The position numbers and the translations under genes are program-made. From contig CALJTX010000042.1 in NCBI GenBank assembly GCA_937975705.1, positions 1 through 43,182 of the forward strand: 43,182 bases of DNA. The letters are read 5' to 3'. Shown piece after piece: positions 1 through 8,321 of the stretch. The number at the start of each line of letters is the position of its first letter. Positions within the stretch are counted from its first letter, which is position 1. Under the pieces are notes generated by a model. That model was given only the letters and a program-made list of their open reading frames with translations, made no database searches and was not told the origin of the DNA. Origin of the DNA: an uncultured Flavobacteriia bacterium. GTDB taxonomy: Bacteria; Bacteroidota; Bacteroidia; Flavobacteriales_D; Crocinitomicaceae.

Positions 1-2036
1 CCAATCCAAATGGTACTTCTACGAATCCAGATGTAACAAATTCCCAAAGAACAAGAACCTCTAATCCAGATCCAATTTCATCAGAGAATGGGAACGTTAC
101 TGCCACCAATCCAATTTCTTCTGAAAGTGGGAATTTTACTACCACCAATCCCAATGGTACTTCTACGAATTCAGATGTAACAAATTCGCAAAGAACCACC
201 ACGTCTCAACCAGAACCAATTTCCACGGAAAATGGGAATGTTTCTACCACGAATCCAAATGGTACTTCTACGAATCCAGATGTAACAAATTCCCAAAGAA
301 CAAGAACCTCTAATCCAGATCCAATTTCATCAGAGAATGGGAACGTTACTACCACCAATCCAATTTCTTCTGAAAATGGGAACGTTGCTACCACCAATCC
401 TAATGGTACTTCTACGAATCCAGATGTAACAAATTCCCAAAGAACTACCACATCTCAACCGGATCCAATTTCCACCGAAAGTGGGAATGTTGCTACTACC
501 AATCCAAATCTGGAGGTGATTGAGGAAAAGATTTCAGAATTTGAGCAGCAAATTTTGGCGATCGCTGATTTGAACAGCGACCAATTGCCGGCGACACTTC
601 CGAAGATTGAACGCTTGGGGCTTTCGGTAGAGGATTTAAGGGTGCTCGATGCGGAGTTGACGCTGCCGGTTTCAGGTTCAGCCGTTGCAACTGCCGCCGC
701 AGGGCAAAGTTTGGATATTGAGGCGTATTTGAGATATATTGAGCAGCGCCAGACATTTGAGCAGGCAAAAACGGAATTATTGGCTAATCAGGCGCAGATC
801 AGGAGAATTGAAGAAAATTATCAAGTACAACTGAAAGATTCGCTAGTTATGTTGTTGGCTGCCCAGCAAGCCATTCAGAGCCGCTTGACTGCGCAAAAGC
901 AAGTTGTGCTAGCTGAGCCGAACCAAGAGGTCTTTGAAGCACTGATGGTACAAGGGTACCTGCCCACCGTAAATAATGTTTTTCAGGTACTAGAAAAACA
1001 AGCACAAAGCCAAACTGCACCATTGCCTGTTGGCTTACCTTGTCCGCAAGGCTTGGTATTTAGGGTGCAGGTTGGTGCGTTCAGAAAGCCAGTTCCTGCC
1101 GAGCGTTTTAGAGAATTCACACAAGTCGACGGGCAAGTATTGGCCAACGGGCTCACGGTTTATATGGCAGGCTATTTTAGCACTTCGGCAGAGGCCTTGG
1201 TGCAACAAAAGTTGATCCGCAGTTTGGGTTATCAGGATGCATTTGTGGTCGCGTATCAAAATTGCAGCCGCTTGAGTTTGGAACAGGGGCGAGCACTTGA
1301 GAACAGTCCTTTTGCTGCACCAGGGCAAGGTTTGTATTATACAGTTCAAGTGGGCGTTTACAATAGGCCGCTGACAAGTGAGGCGCAAATTGGACTGTCT
1401 GAACTCATCGAGGCCAAAACGGCGAAGGGGCAATACAGGTATGCAAGTGGAAAGTTTGCCAATCTTCAAGAGGCCAAAAAGCGCCAGCAAATGGCTGTCA
1501 ATAAAGGAATCAAAGACGCTTTTATTGTGGCGTATTATCAAGGAAAACGCATCGATTTGGCCCAAGCCAAATTACTGGCGCAGTCGGGAATTGCGTTTGA
1601 GCAAAACTTTGAGCCAACTAAAGTTCCGACGCTTTCAAACGCGTTGCAACAACAAATTTTAGCCAGCCAAATCCCACAAATTCAGACTTTAAAAGTACCC
1701 GATCCTGTTTGTCGTTTTGAAATCAAATGTACCGATTGCCAGGCCGAACTCACGAGATACAATCGGGTAGGTGTCTTTGTTTTTGATCTAGAAAAAGAGC
1801 TCATTGTGTCTGCTTTACAGAAGACCTCCGAATGGGATGTGGTGCAGCTGATGTACCTCAAAGAAATGCGCAAGAAAATGCCAGTGCTCAAGGGAGAGAC
1901 GCAAACAATTGCACTTGATCAAAAAGGATTGGATGGAGCTTTCATGGATTGGTTGCTGAGGCAGTCAAATGGCTATGAGATAAGCTCAGATAGCGACGTT
2001 CAGCAGTTGAGGGTCGTGCTGCCAAACACGGATTAG
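1..2036 (+). CDS. Large repeat-containing protein with two SPOR-like domains (5' end outside window)
   Basis: The reading frame is open from the left edge (first full codon at base 3) to the TAG at 2034-2036, giving 677 visible residues. A GTG at 516 is only an internal codon: the same frame runs upstream through Asn/Thr/Ser/Pro-rich repeats without a stop, so the true start is off-window. The order is a repeat linker (codons 1-166), an acidic stretch, a predicted helical or coiled-coil part (about bases 700-900), two SPOR-like modules (about 1050-1260, with VQVGAF and a DAFVVAY end; about 1328-1545, with VQVGVY and a DAFIVAY end), and a C-terminal segment with a CTDC pair. SPOR domains are known to bind denuded peptidoglycan, so I infer an envelope protein. 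Its stop interlocks with that of the convergent gene. The N-terminal domain is unknown. Confidence 0.85.
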   Translation, partial: NPNGTSTNPDVTNSQRTRTSNPDPISSENGNVTATNPISSESGNFTTTNPNGTSTNSDVTNSQRTTTSQPEPISTENGNVSTTNPNGTSTNPDVTNSQRTRTSNPDPISSENGNVTTTNPISSENGNVATTNPNGTSTNPDVTNSQRTTTSQPDPISTESGNVATTNPNLEVIEEKISEFEQQILAIADLNSDQLPATLPKIERLGLSVEDLRVLDAELTLPVSGSAVATAAAGQSLDIEAYLRYIEQRQTFEQAKTELLANQAQIRRIEENYQVQLKDSLVMLLAAQQAIQSRLTAQKQVVLAEPNQEVFEALMVQGYLPTVNNVFQVLEKQAQSQTAPLPVGLPCPQGLVFRVQVGAFRKPVPAERFREFTQVDGQVLANGLTVYMAGYFSTSAEALVQQKLIRSLGYQDAFVVAYQNCSRLSLEQGRALENSPFAAPGQGLYYTVQVGVYNRPLTSEAQIGLSELIEAKTAKGQYRYASGKFANLQEAKKRQQMAVNKGIKDAFIVAYYQGKRIDLAQAKLLAQSGIAFEQNFEPTKVPTLSNALQQQILASQIPQIQTLKVPDPVCRFEIKCTDCQAELTRYNRVGVFVFDLEKELIVSALQKTSEWDVVQLMYLKEMRKKMPVLKGETQTIALDQKGLDGAFMDWLLRQSNGYEISSDSDVQQLRVVLPNTD
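3..251 (+). repeat. Higher-order in-frame repeat, copy A (83 codons)
   Basis: The unit consists of a 48-codon subunit (3-146) and a 35-codon subunit (147-251), both starting NPNGTSTN. The longer one carries an extra 13-codon copy of the NPISSE.GN..TT motif. At 249 bases the unit stays in frame, so copy-number change would not break the protein. Confidence 0.9.
252..500 (+). repeat. Higher-order in-frame repeat, copy B (83 codons)
   Basis: This copy has the same two-subunit structure as copy A (252-395 and 396-500). By eye 75 of 83 residues match copy A, with long runs identical at DNA level. A residual NPN at 501-509 begins a further unit before the unique sequence. More copies probably lie left of the window. 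Confidence 0.9.
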
Positions 2037-3421
2037 TTTTGGAATAATTGACTAAAAATAAGGTCGATGGTTTGGGTCCTTGCATTTGGTAAAGGTCCGA
2101 GTGCGTCTAGGTACAGCACTTTGAGTTGCGGATCTAGGAGCATGTAGGCCGGCGAACTTTCCCAACCGAGTTGTTGCCATAATGTGGCTGTTTTGGGTAG
2201 CTCCAGGCGTTGCCAATTAGCGCCTTCAAAAGCTTTTTTATCCGCGGTAGTCCAGGTGGCATCAGCCTCCACAAATGTAATGATCTGCACTTTGTTTTTA
2301 TAGCGCTCAGCCAAACGTTTGAGTGCGGCCATTTCGGCGATGCATTTTTGATTTCCTGGGATATAATGATGTAAATAGATGTACTGATTGGGCGCTAAGC
2401 GCAAGCCAAGTTGTTTTTCGACATAGGTTTTGCTCCAGGTTTGACCATTACTTAGTTTGCTTTTAACAGCCCAAAAATAGGCAGCCGCTTCGCGCAATTT
2501 TTGTTGTTGCGCATTTTTTGACAAGTTCAGCAAAAGTTCGAGCGCGAGTTCTTTTTGGAGGCGGTTGCTTTGTTCGCATTCAAGAATCAGTTCTAGTGCT
2601 ACAAATTCAGCCCAAGAAGCATTGTAAATGTAGGGGTCTTGTTGTAGGGCTTTTGTAAGCGCGTCTAAACTGCTGGTCTGCAAGGCAATATCGATGGCAT
2701 TGCGCACTTTTTGATCGACTTGAGAATCGTAGTTTTCATAAAACAGTTGTGCGTACTCGATGAGTTTGGGTTGCTGGTAATCGACGCTATCGGTTTGGAG
2801 GTAAAAGTTGTATTTGTCGTCTTTAGAAGGCCCGCCAATGACAGAAAAGTTGTCTATGGTGAGGCCAACACTGTATTTGATGTAGTCGCGCAAAAAAGTA
2901 TTGCTTTCTTCTCCGTAAACCATGGCAGTTTCGGCTTTGAAAGCCAGTACTTTTAGAATGAATTCGTTGCTGCGGATGTCTTTGAGTTGGTAAATATCGG
3001 CTACGTAGTTGTCCATCCAGGCTTCGAAACCTAAAATCCGGTAATTGATGTCGTTGGTGTCGAGTTGATAAAAGAGCAGCTCAACTTCTTGTTGGTCTTG
3101 GTTGTAAAAGGTTTGTTGCTCCACTTCTGGCAATTCGATGAGGTAGCGGCCTTTTGGTTGCGCGTACAAAAGCGCACATTTGTTGGTGCCACAGATTTGT
3201 AGTGTCGTAATTTGTTGGAGCTCGAGCTGTGCATTAAAGATGCCCATGGAGTCGGGGGTGACGCGCTGCAACCATTTTTTTTGCTGACTGAGTTGATTTT
3301 CTATCTGATAAATGTCGAGTGTCGGTTCGTTCCAAAAAGATAGGCCACGGAGCTGAACCTGCGCCCAAAAAGGGAGGGCAGATAGGAAAGTGCAAATGAA
3401 AAAAAGGAGCTTCACGTGCAT
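2033..3421 (-). CDS. Secreted protein with C-terminal thioredoxin-like fold lacking CxxC
   Basis: I start it at the ATG at 3421, which shares one base with the coaD stop (TGATG); a TTG one codon upstream is also possible. It begins with a signal peptide (hydrophobic to LPFWAQ), so the product is exported. The middle is helical and without a recognised domain. The last roughly 130 residues resemble the TlpA/thioredoxin fold: a strand (YIYLHHYIP), a helix, a strand (VQIITFV), then SSPAYMLLD, where the cis-proline is preceded by Ser. At the active-site position there is a single Cys (NQKCIAEM) instead of CxxC, so classic disulfide exchange is unlikely. It is last in the DUF3822-rsmD-coaD operon and overlaps the convergent upstream gene by four bases. 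The function is unknown. Confidence 0.7.
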   Translation of the reverse strand: MHVKLLFFICTFLSALPFWAQVQLRGLSFWNEPTLDIYQIENQLSQQKKWLQRVTPDSMGIFNAQLELQQITTLQICGTNKCALLYAQPKGRYLIELPEVEQQTFYNQDQQEVELLFYQLDTNDINYRILGFEAWMDNYVADIYQLKDIRSNEFILKVLAFKAETAMVYGEESNTFLRDYIKYSVGLTIDNFSVIGGPSKDDKYNFYLQTDSVDYQQPKLIEYAQLFYENYDSQVDQKVRNAIDIALQTSSLDALTKALQQDPYIYNASWAEFVALELILECEQSNRLQKELALELLLNLSKNAQQQKLREAAAYFWAVKSKLSNGQTWSKTYVEKQLGLRLAPNQYIYLHHYIPGNQKCIAEMAALKRLAERYKNKVQIITFVEADATWTTADKKAFEGANWQRLELPKTATLWQQLGWESSPAYMLLDPQLKVLYLDALGPLPNARTQTIDLIFSQLFQN

Positions 3422-3876
3422 CAAACGAGCAGTTCGTGATTGGTTACGAAAGGTGTGATGTCTGCGCCATTTTGATACATTTCTCTGATGATGCTCGAGT
3501 TGAGTGCGCTGTGGGCTTGGGCGGTCAAGAAAAAGAGGGTGTCTATGCCAGAAATAGCGTGGTTCATGTGGCCAATACTGCGTTCGTATTCAAAATCTTT
3601 GGCATCGCGCAGTCCGCGAACAATATGGCTAGCTTGGATATCTTTGCAAAATTCGACCGTGAGCTTTTGAAAAGAAGCAACCCGAACCTGAGGCTGATCC
3701 AAAAAAAGCGATTGGATATGCACTATTTTTTTTTCGGTGCTGAAAAGTCCTTGCTTTTTGGAATTGATGCCAACGCCAATAACGACTTCATCAAACAAAC
3801 TGAGCGCTTGCTGCACGATGGCTTCATGGCCTTTGGTGAAGGGGTCAAAACTTCCTGGGAATAGACAGCGTTTCAT
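3421..3876 (-). CDS. coaD: Phosphopantetheine adenylyltransferase
   Basis: CoaD transfers AMP from ATP to 4'-phosphopantetheine, giving dephospho-CoA, the penultimate step of CoA synthesis in the cytosol. The 151 residues are close to the usual length. The nucleotidyltransferase signature is intact: GSFDPFTKGH near the N-terminus has the (T/H)xGH motif at residues 14-17, RGLRDAKDFEYE matches the family core, and SSIIRE matches the C-terminal ATP-binding motif. Its ATG overlaps the rsmD stop (ATGA at 3873-3876), and its own stop shares a base with the next start, so translation is probably coupled through the operon. rsmD-coaD adjacency is common in bacteria. Confidence 0.96.
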   Translation of the reverse strand: MKRCLFPGSFDPFTKGHEAIVQQALSLFDEVVIGVGINSKKQGLFSTEKKIVHIQSLFLDQPQVRVASFQKLTVEFCKDIQASHIVRGLRDAKDFEYERSIGHMNHAISGIDTLFFLTAQAHSALNSSIIREMYQNGADITPFVTNHELLV

Positions 3877-4418
3877 GAGGTATGCTTGAAAAAACTAAAA
3901 TACACATTTCCAAAATTGCGACAAGCATCAAATTGCGCTACCGCAGAAAAATCGTGTTGTTTACCGTGTTCGATGATGACCAAGCCGTCAGGAGTGAGGA
4001 GTTGTTTCTCAAAAATGGTTTGGATGAGCTCTTCATGGAAACCCAAATGGTAAGGCGGATCGGCAAAAATGAGGTCGTATTGCACGTTTTTGGCATTGCG
4101 ACAATAAATGACACAGTCTGACTTATAAACCTGCATTTGCGCTGCAATTTGCAATGTTTGGACATTTTGTTTGAGGTATTGCACGCAGCGTGGGTGGCTG
4201 TCAATAGCCAAAAGATGGGTGGCACCTCTGCTCACGAATTCAAAGGAAATATTGCCCGTTCCAGCGCATAAGTCGAGTACCCGGAGCTCATCGAGATCGA
4301 CGGAGTTCTCCAACATATTGAACAAGCCTTCTTTGGCGTAGTCTGTAGTGGGTCTAGAAGGAAAGCCCGGCGGAGTGGCAAAACGCTTGCCTTTTAAAGA
4401 TCCTCTGATGATGCGCAC
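3873..4418 (-). CDS. rsmD: 16S rRNA (guanine-N2) methyltransferase, RsmD family
   Basis: RsmD methylates a guanine of 16S rRNA (G966 in E. coli) using S-adenosylmethionine. The protein shows the N-terminal RIIRGSLKGKRF signature, the SAM-binding motif LDLCAGTGN (about residues 48-56) and the catalytic DPPY (120-123). I choose the GTG at 4418 because it places the first residue directly before RIIRG, as in the family, and gives the usual length of about 181 residues. An ATG at 4460 would add 14 unlikely residues and deepen the overlap with the upstream gene. The start lies inside the end of the DUF3822 gene and the stop overlaps coaD, consistent with one operon. Confidence 0.92.
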   Translation of the reverse strand: MRIIRGSLKGKRFATPPGFPSRPTTDYAKEGLFNMLENSVDLDELRVLDLCAGTGNISFEFVSRGATHLLAIDSHPRCVQYLKQNVQTLQIAAQMQVYKSDCVIYCRNAKNVQYDLIFADPPYHLGFHEELIQTIFEKQLLTPDGLVIIEHGKQHDFSAVAQFDACRNFGNVYFSFFKHTS

Positions 4419-5140
4419 AAAATTTGATTTTGATAGGTTGGGGTGTTGTAAAAAGTACAATTGAAGTGCTCAAAATCTTTGAACTGACCCAGCAGCACCT
4501 CAAAAGCGGTGAAGTCAAAACGTTCGCTTGCGTCGTAGAGTGTGAGCTCTAAATGCTGCGGAAGCTGTAGTTTTTGCTGGTGAGCCAATAAGAAGTAGAG
4601 AATATCTGTGTTTTGTTGGTATTCATTGGCCGTACAGCACATTAATTTACTGTCTTTGACCGCAATTAACACAAAATGTGTGGCCTCAATCAAAAGCATG
4701 ACGTGGTCCTTGGGATGGAGCGCACTTAAATGTAAAAGTTGCCTGGCAACACTATGTTGCACCTGCGGCGCATGTAAATCGTATTTGGCATAATCATAGA
4801 GCCAAACGGGTATGCTGTAAATCAAGACGAGGTCGAGTGCAGCAATGATTTGATACGTTAAATGCTGATTGGCGGGGAGTGCGCCTTGGTTGAGCTGGTA
4901 ATAAGCCTCAAGTTGATTTGGGTCAAAAAGTGCTCTTGGAAAAAGCGTAAAGTGCGGACTAAACCACAACACACGCTGCAGCGCATGACTTTCTAACGCA
5001 TTTTTGATAGGACCCGACATGCGTTCCCTTGCAAAAGGTTTGTCGGGCTCTAGTGGGAAGGACTGCGCCACCACTGTTTCTTGTGCGCTTTCGAGCAGCA
5101 AGAGCGTAGAATCTGTATAGTGAAGTACCAAACGCGACAT
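4394..5140 (-). CDS. DUF3822 family protein
   Basis: This 248-residue cytosolic protein matches, in length and setting, the DUF3822 family, which in Bacteroidota sits just upstream of rsmD and coaD. No signal peptide or membrane segment is visible. The fold is probably an ASKHA/actin-like module, since alternating strands such as HVMLLIEATHFVLIAV look like the ATPase-type repeat, but no clear phosphate-binding motif can be read; this is inference. It is the first gene of the four-gene operon and has its own -7 box at 5178-5185. Its biochemical role is not established. Confidence 0.75.
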   Translation of the reverse strand: MSRLVLHYTDSTLLLLESAQETVVAQSFPLEPDKPFARERMSGPIKNALESHALQRVLWFSPHFTLFPRALFDPNQLEAYYQLNQGALPANQHLTYQIIAALDLVLIYSIPVWLYDYAKYDLHAPQVQHSVARQLLHLSALHPKDHVMLLIEATHFVLIAVKDSKLMCCTANEYQQNTDILYFLLAHQQKLQLPQHLELTLYDASERFDFTAFEVLLGQFKDFEHFNCTFYNTPTYQNQILCASSEDL

Positions 5141-5177
5141 GGCTTGTTTATAAGTCTTTGGGCTTAGCGCCTTAGTA

Positions 5178-5185
5178 CAAAGCTA
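5178..5185 (-). promoter_or_regulatory. -7 box (TAGCTTTG) for the DUF3822-rsmD-coaD operon
   Basis: This is a perfect match to the Bacteroidota TAnnTTTG box on the minus strand, 37 bases before the ATG at 5140. No convincing -33 TTTG is visible. It lies only 7 bases from the divergent box of the helicase gene. Confidence 0.5.
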
Positions 5186-5192
5186 CAATATT

Positions 5193-5200
5193 TAATTTTG
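5193..5200 (+). promoter_or_regulatory. -7 box (TAATTTTG) for the RecD-like helicase gene
   Basis: This is a perfect TAnnTTTG match 23 bases before the ATG at 5224. The -33 element is not clear. It is back to back with the divergent promoter at 5178-5185. Confidence 0.45.
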
Positions 5201-5223
5201 TTAACGCGCAGAACGCTCAATTC

Positions 5224-6618
5224 ATGAACCAAGCACTCACTTTTACTTCAGATCAAGAACAGGCCCTTGCGCAGTTTCTGGAGTTCATTCGCGCCAATCA
5301 AACGCGCAAGCTTTGGGTGCTTACGGGCTATGCCGGTACTGGAAAGTCTACGCTTATTGCACATTTAGTACAGCAAATGCGTGCCGAACAGCTGCCTTTT
5401 AAATTGCTCGCACCAACAGGTAGGGCAGCAAAAGTACTGTCTAATTACGCGGGTTTTCCGGCCAGTACCATTCACCGGCACATCTATTTTTCTGGCGGTG
5501 AACTCTCCACACAAGGGCTTTCACTGGCAAAAAATTTGCACAAAAACACCTTGTTTTTTGTAGACGAAGCATCTATGCTTGCGGCCGCTTCTGCCTATGA
5601 AGCCAATAACGTCCTTGAAGACCTCCTCAATTACGTCTACAACGGAGAAAATTGTCATTTGATTTTTATCGGTGACCCAGGGCAATTGCCACCTGTTGGT
5701 CAAGAGCAAAGTTTGGCCCTAGAGCCAGCGCTCTTGGCAGAAGCCTTTTCATCTTTGCACATCTGGCACAGCCACCTCACACAAGTGGTGCGCGTCAATG
5801 AAAGTTCAGGGATCCTTACCGCCGCCACGTACCTGCGCCAAAAACAAGATTTTGTACTCCCTTTATTTCCCAAGCTCAGTCAGTTTACAGACGCGAGTGT
5901 CCAAGAAATTAATGGTGCAGACTTTCAAGAAAGCCTAGAGAGTTCAATGGCCCAAGTTGGCACCGACGAAACCATTTTACTTACCTTGGCCAATAAGCGC
6001 GCCAATCAGTGGAACCTCGAAATTCGCAACCGCTTGTTTTACAGAGAAGAAGTCCTAGAAAAAGGTGATTTACTGATGGTGGTTAAAAACAACTATTTCT
6101 GGCTAGACCCCAGTTCCAAAATGGGTTTTATTGCCAATGGTGAGTTGGCTCGCGTAGACCGCGTTCGGAAATTTGAAGCCTACTACGGTTTTGAATTTGC
6201 GCAGCTCGACCTCTGTTTTGTTGATTACCCCGATCAAGGCCCCATTACGTGTATTGTGCATATCCAAAGTTTGTCGGACGAAGGTCCTAGCCTTAGTCGA
6301 GATGTCTTGCGCAAATTGTTTTACGCCATTGAAGCCGAACACACCGATATCAAAAACAAACAAAAACGCTACCGTGAGGTACTTAAAAATCCGTACTTCA
6401 ATGCGCTGCAAATCAAGTACGCACATGCTGTTACGGTTCATAAAGCACAAGGTGGGCAATGGGCCCATGTCTATGTAGATTACGGTTATTTGCCAGAAGA
6501 AAGAAAAAATAAGGCTTATTTGCGTTGGCTGTATACCGCTATTACAAGGGCGAGTGAAAAGCTTTTTTTACTGAACTTTCCGCCCGATTTTTTTGCGCTC
6601 AATGAGCCCAACTCTTGA
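5224..6618 (+). CDS. RecD-like superfamily 1 DNA helicase
   Basis: This is an ATP-dependent SF1B (RecD/Pif1-type) helicase, 464 residues and therefore short compared with full RecD2. Walker A is GYAGTGKS (residues 35-42), a motif Ia-like segment is APTGRAAKVL, Walker B is FFVDEASML (about 112-119), and motif III is GDPGQLPPVG (150-159). The C-terminal UvrD-like part contains AVTVHKAQGGQW and LYTAITRASEKL, the motif V and VI equivalents. No nuclease or RecB/RecC partner is nearby, so it probably acts alone in repair or replication restart. Its last 20 bases overlap the convergent M61 peptidase gene. Short helicases of this kind are widespread in Bacteroidota. Confidence 0.9.
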   Translation: MNQALTFTSDQEQALAQFLEFIRANQTRKLWVLTGYAGTGKSTLIAHLVQQMRAEQLPFKLLAPTGRAAKVLSNYAGFPASTIHRHIYFSGGELSTQGLSLAKNLHKNTLFFVDEASMLAAASAYEANNVLEDLLNYVYNGENCHLIFIGDPGQLPPVGQEQSLALEPALLAEAFSSLHIWHSHLTQVVRVNESSGILTAATYLRQKQDFVLPLFPKLSQFTDASVQEINGADFQESLESSMAQVGTDETILLTLANKRANQWNLEIRNRLFYREEVLEKGDLLMVVKNNYFWLDPSSKMGFIANGELARVDRVRKFEAYYGFEFAQLDLCFVDYPDQGPITCIVHIQSLSDEGPSLSRDVLRKLFYAIEAEHTDIKNKQKRYREVLKNPYFNALQIKYAHAVTVHKAQGGQWAHVYVDYGYLPEERKNKAYLRWLYTAITRASEKLFLLNFPPDFFALNEPNS

Positions 6619-8317
6619 GTGCTTTTTCTTGAGCTGCAATGGTTTCGCTAGCGGCTACAACCAAATGACTCACATAAAAATGACGGTCTACTTCTGGAAT
6701 AAAACGCTCGAGTAATTGACCGTTGCGGTCCACGAGCAAAGTCTTGTTTTGGTTTTCATAAAAAGCCAACCAGTTGTCTAGACTCGGCAGCGCGCGCAGG
6801 CCATTGACGCCAATAATGAGGTCTCCGATAGCCAAGCCTCCGGTGTCTGCAGGGGAGCCCGGATAAATGCTCAGAATTTGCCATTCTTTGCCGTTCAAAC
6901 TCACCTTCATGCCTAGTCTTGCCTCGGCATAACTTTTACTTGGTGTTTGTTGAAGTTCGAGGCCAAAGAAGTCAAAGGCTTCTTGCATGAGCGCTTCATA
7001 GGCGGCTGTTCCACATACGTAATCTTTGAAAAAATCAGCAAAAGATTCACCTGAAAGGTTTTCTAAGGTGCTTTGGTATGTCGCCAGGGTATAGCCGCTT
7101 GTGTTTGCGCCAAAATTGTAATAGAGGTCTTTGACAACGTGTTCAAGACCCATTTTGTGGTTGGTGGCTTTTCGCAGTCGGTAATCGACGTATAAAGCGA
7201 GCAAACAACCTTCGGTGTAAATAGAAACTTTTCTGCCTGGTGCGCCAGGTACGTAGCCGTCAAGCCAAGTATCAAAGGATGCTTCGGCCACACTCATAGA
7301 AAAACGCCCCGGGTTGTCGAGGTGTTTTTGTACTTGCTTGCTGAGTTCTTTGAGGTATTGGGTGAGGCTGAAAACCCCGCTTTTGAGCAAGTAGAGGTCG
7401 CCCATGTAGGTCGTGATGCCCTCGTAAATAAAGCCTGTGAGCGCATAGTTTTCGCGCTTGAAATTGTAAGGTTGCATTTCTGCTGGCCTCAGGGCTTTGA
7501 TATTCCAGGCGTGGTAGAGTTCGTGCGAACAAACACCAAGTAATTCTGTATAAAGGCTACCGAAAACGTCGCACGACGGCCCAAGTGCAATTACGGTGGA
7601 GTCGAGGTGCTCTACGCCATGGTAGGCAGCATAGGGTAAAGCCTGGATCAAAAACGTGTATTCAGGACTCGGAAACTCACCAAAGTCTTGGATTTGACGC
7701 GCTGTAAATAGAGAGAAGTCTGTTAAGACGCGCTCCCAAGGAATCATTTGTTGCTGATTAAAGCAAATATGAAAGGTGATTCCGTTGACTTCATAGCTGC
7801 GTCGGTCTATTGCTGCACTGCAAATCAAGGGGCTGTCTGCCAAGCGGTCAAAATTGGCAAGCTCCACAATATGCTGTTCATCAAAGTGTAAGGCTGAGGC
7901 AATTTGCCATTCAGCAGGGAGATGCAATTGCAATTGATACGGCTGCTCGGTTTGTTGGGCATCGTAAAAGAAACAATTCACCGGATTGATATACAGTTGT
8001 TTGGGATCTAAAAAAGTAGAACCCGCATTGAGTTCAGCTGCATAATAATTGTAGCTAATGCTGATCTGTTGCTGCCCTTTCGTGGCTATTTTCCAAGTGT
8101 CTTTGGCTGTTTTTTCGAATGGAAGGGGTTGTTTGTCGGCACCAAAAGCTTTGAAACCCTTGATGTTTTTGGCAAAATTCCCGATTTCATAACGGCCAGG
8201 TCTCCAGCTTGGCAATTCTAGTTGCAGCTCGTCTAGTTCGGCTGCCTGCTCAAAAACGGCACTAAACTGAATGTAGCGTTGTTGGGCTTGTTCGCAACGG
8301 ACTTGATAGCGTACCAT
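6599..8317 (-). CDS. M61-family metallopeptidase with PDZ domain
   Basis: This is a zinc aminopeptidase-like protein of the M61 (glycyl aminopeptidase) family. The HELYH motif (residues 265-269) followed by E299 in FIYEGITTYMGD supplies the zinc ligands and catalytic Glu. A C-terminal PDZ domain (about 480-545, GLAIGDLIIGVNGLRALPS) probably guides substrates. I start it at the ATG at 8317, four bases after the ABC-F stop; an upstream start at 8368 would overlap that gene by 47 bases and add residues foreign to the family. No signal peptide is seen at this start, so it is probably cytosolic. The natural substrate is unknown. Confidence 0.88.
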   Translation of the reverse strand: MVRYQVRCEQAQQRYIQFSAVFEQAAELDELQLELPSWRPGRYEIGNFAKNIKGFKAFGADKQPLPFEKTAKDTWKIATKGQQQISISYNYYAAELNAGSTFLDPKQLYINPVNCFFYDAQQTEQPYQLQLHLPAEWQIASALHFDEQHIVELANFDRLADSPLICSAAIDRRSYEVNGITFHICFNQQQMIPWERVLTDFSLFTARQIQDFGEFPSPEYTFLIQALPYAAYHGVEHLDSTVIALGPSCDVFGSLYTELLGVCSHELYHAWNIKALRPAEMQPYNFKRENYALTGFIYEGITTYMGDLYLLKSGVFSLTQYLKELSKQVQKHLDNPGRFSMSVAEASFDTWLDGYVPGAPGRKVSIYTEGCLLALYVDYRLRKATNHKMGLEHVVKDLYYNFGANTSGYTLATYQSTLENLSGESFADFFKDYVCGTAAYEALMQEAFDFFGLELQQTPSKSYAEARLGMKVSLNGKEWQILSIYPGSPADTGGLAIGDLIIGVNGLRALPSLDNWLAFYENQNKTLLVDRNGQLLERFIPEVDRHFYVSHLVVAASETIAAQEKALKSWAH

Positions 8318-8321
8318 TTGC

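Noticed and set aside
3..500. Regularly spaced repeats at the left edge as a CRISPR array
   Set aside because: The units are in-frame coding repeats of 105 and 144 bases with no unique spacers, and no cas genes are near.
206..768. Minus-strand open frames in the repeat region
   Set aside because: They are antisense shadows of the repeat-coding plus-strand gene and have low-complexity translations.
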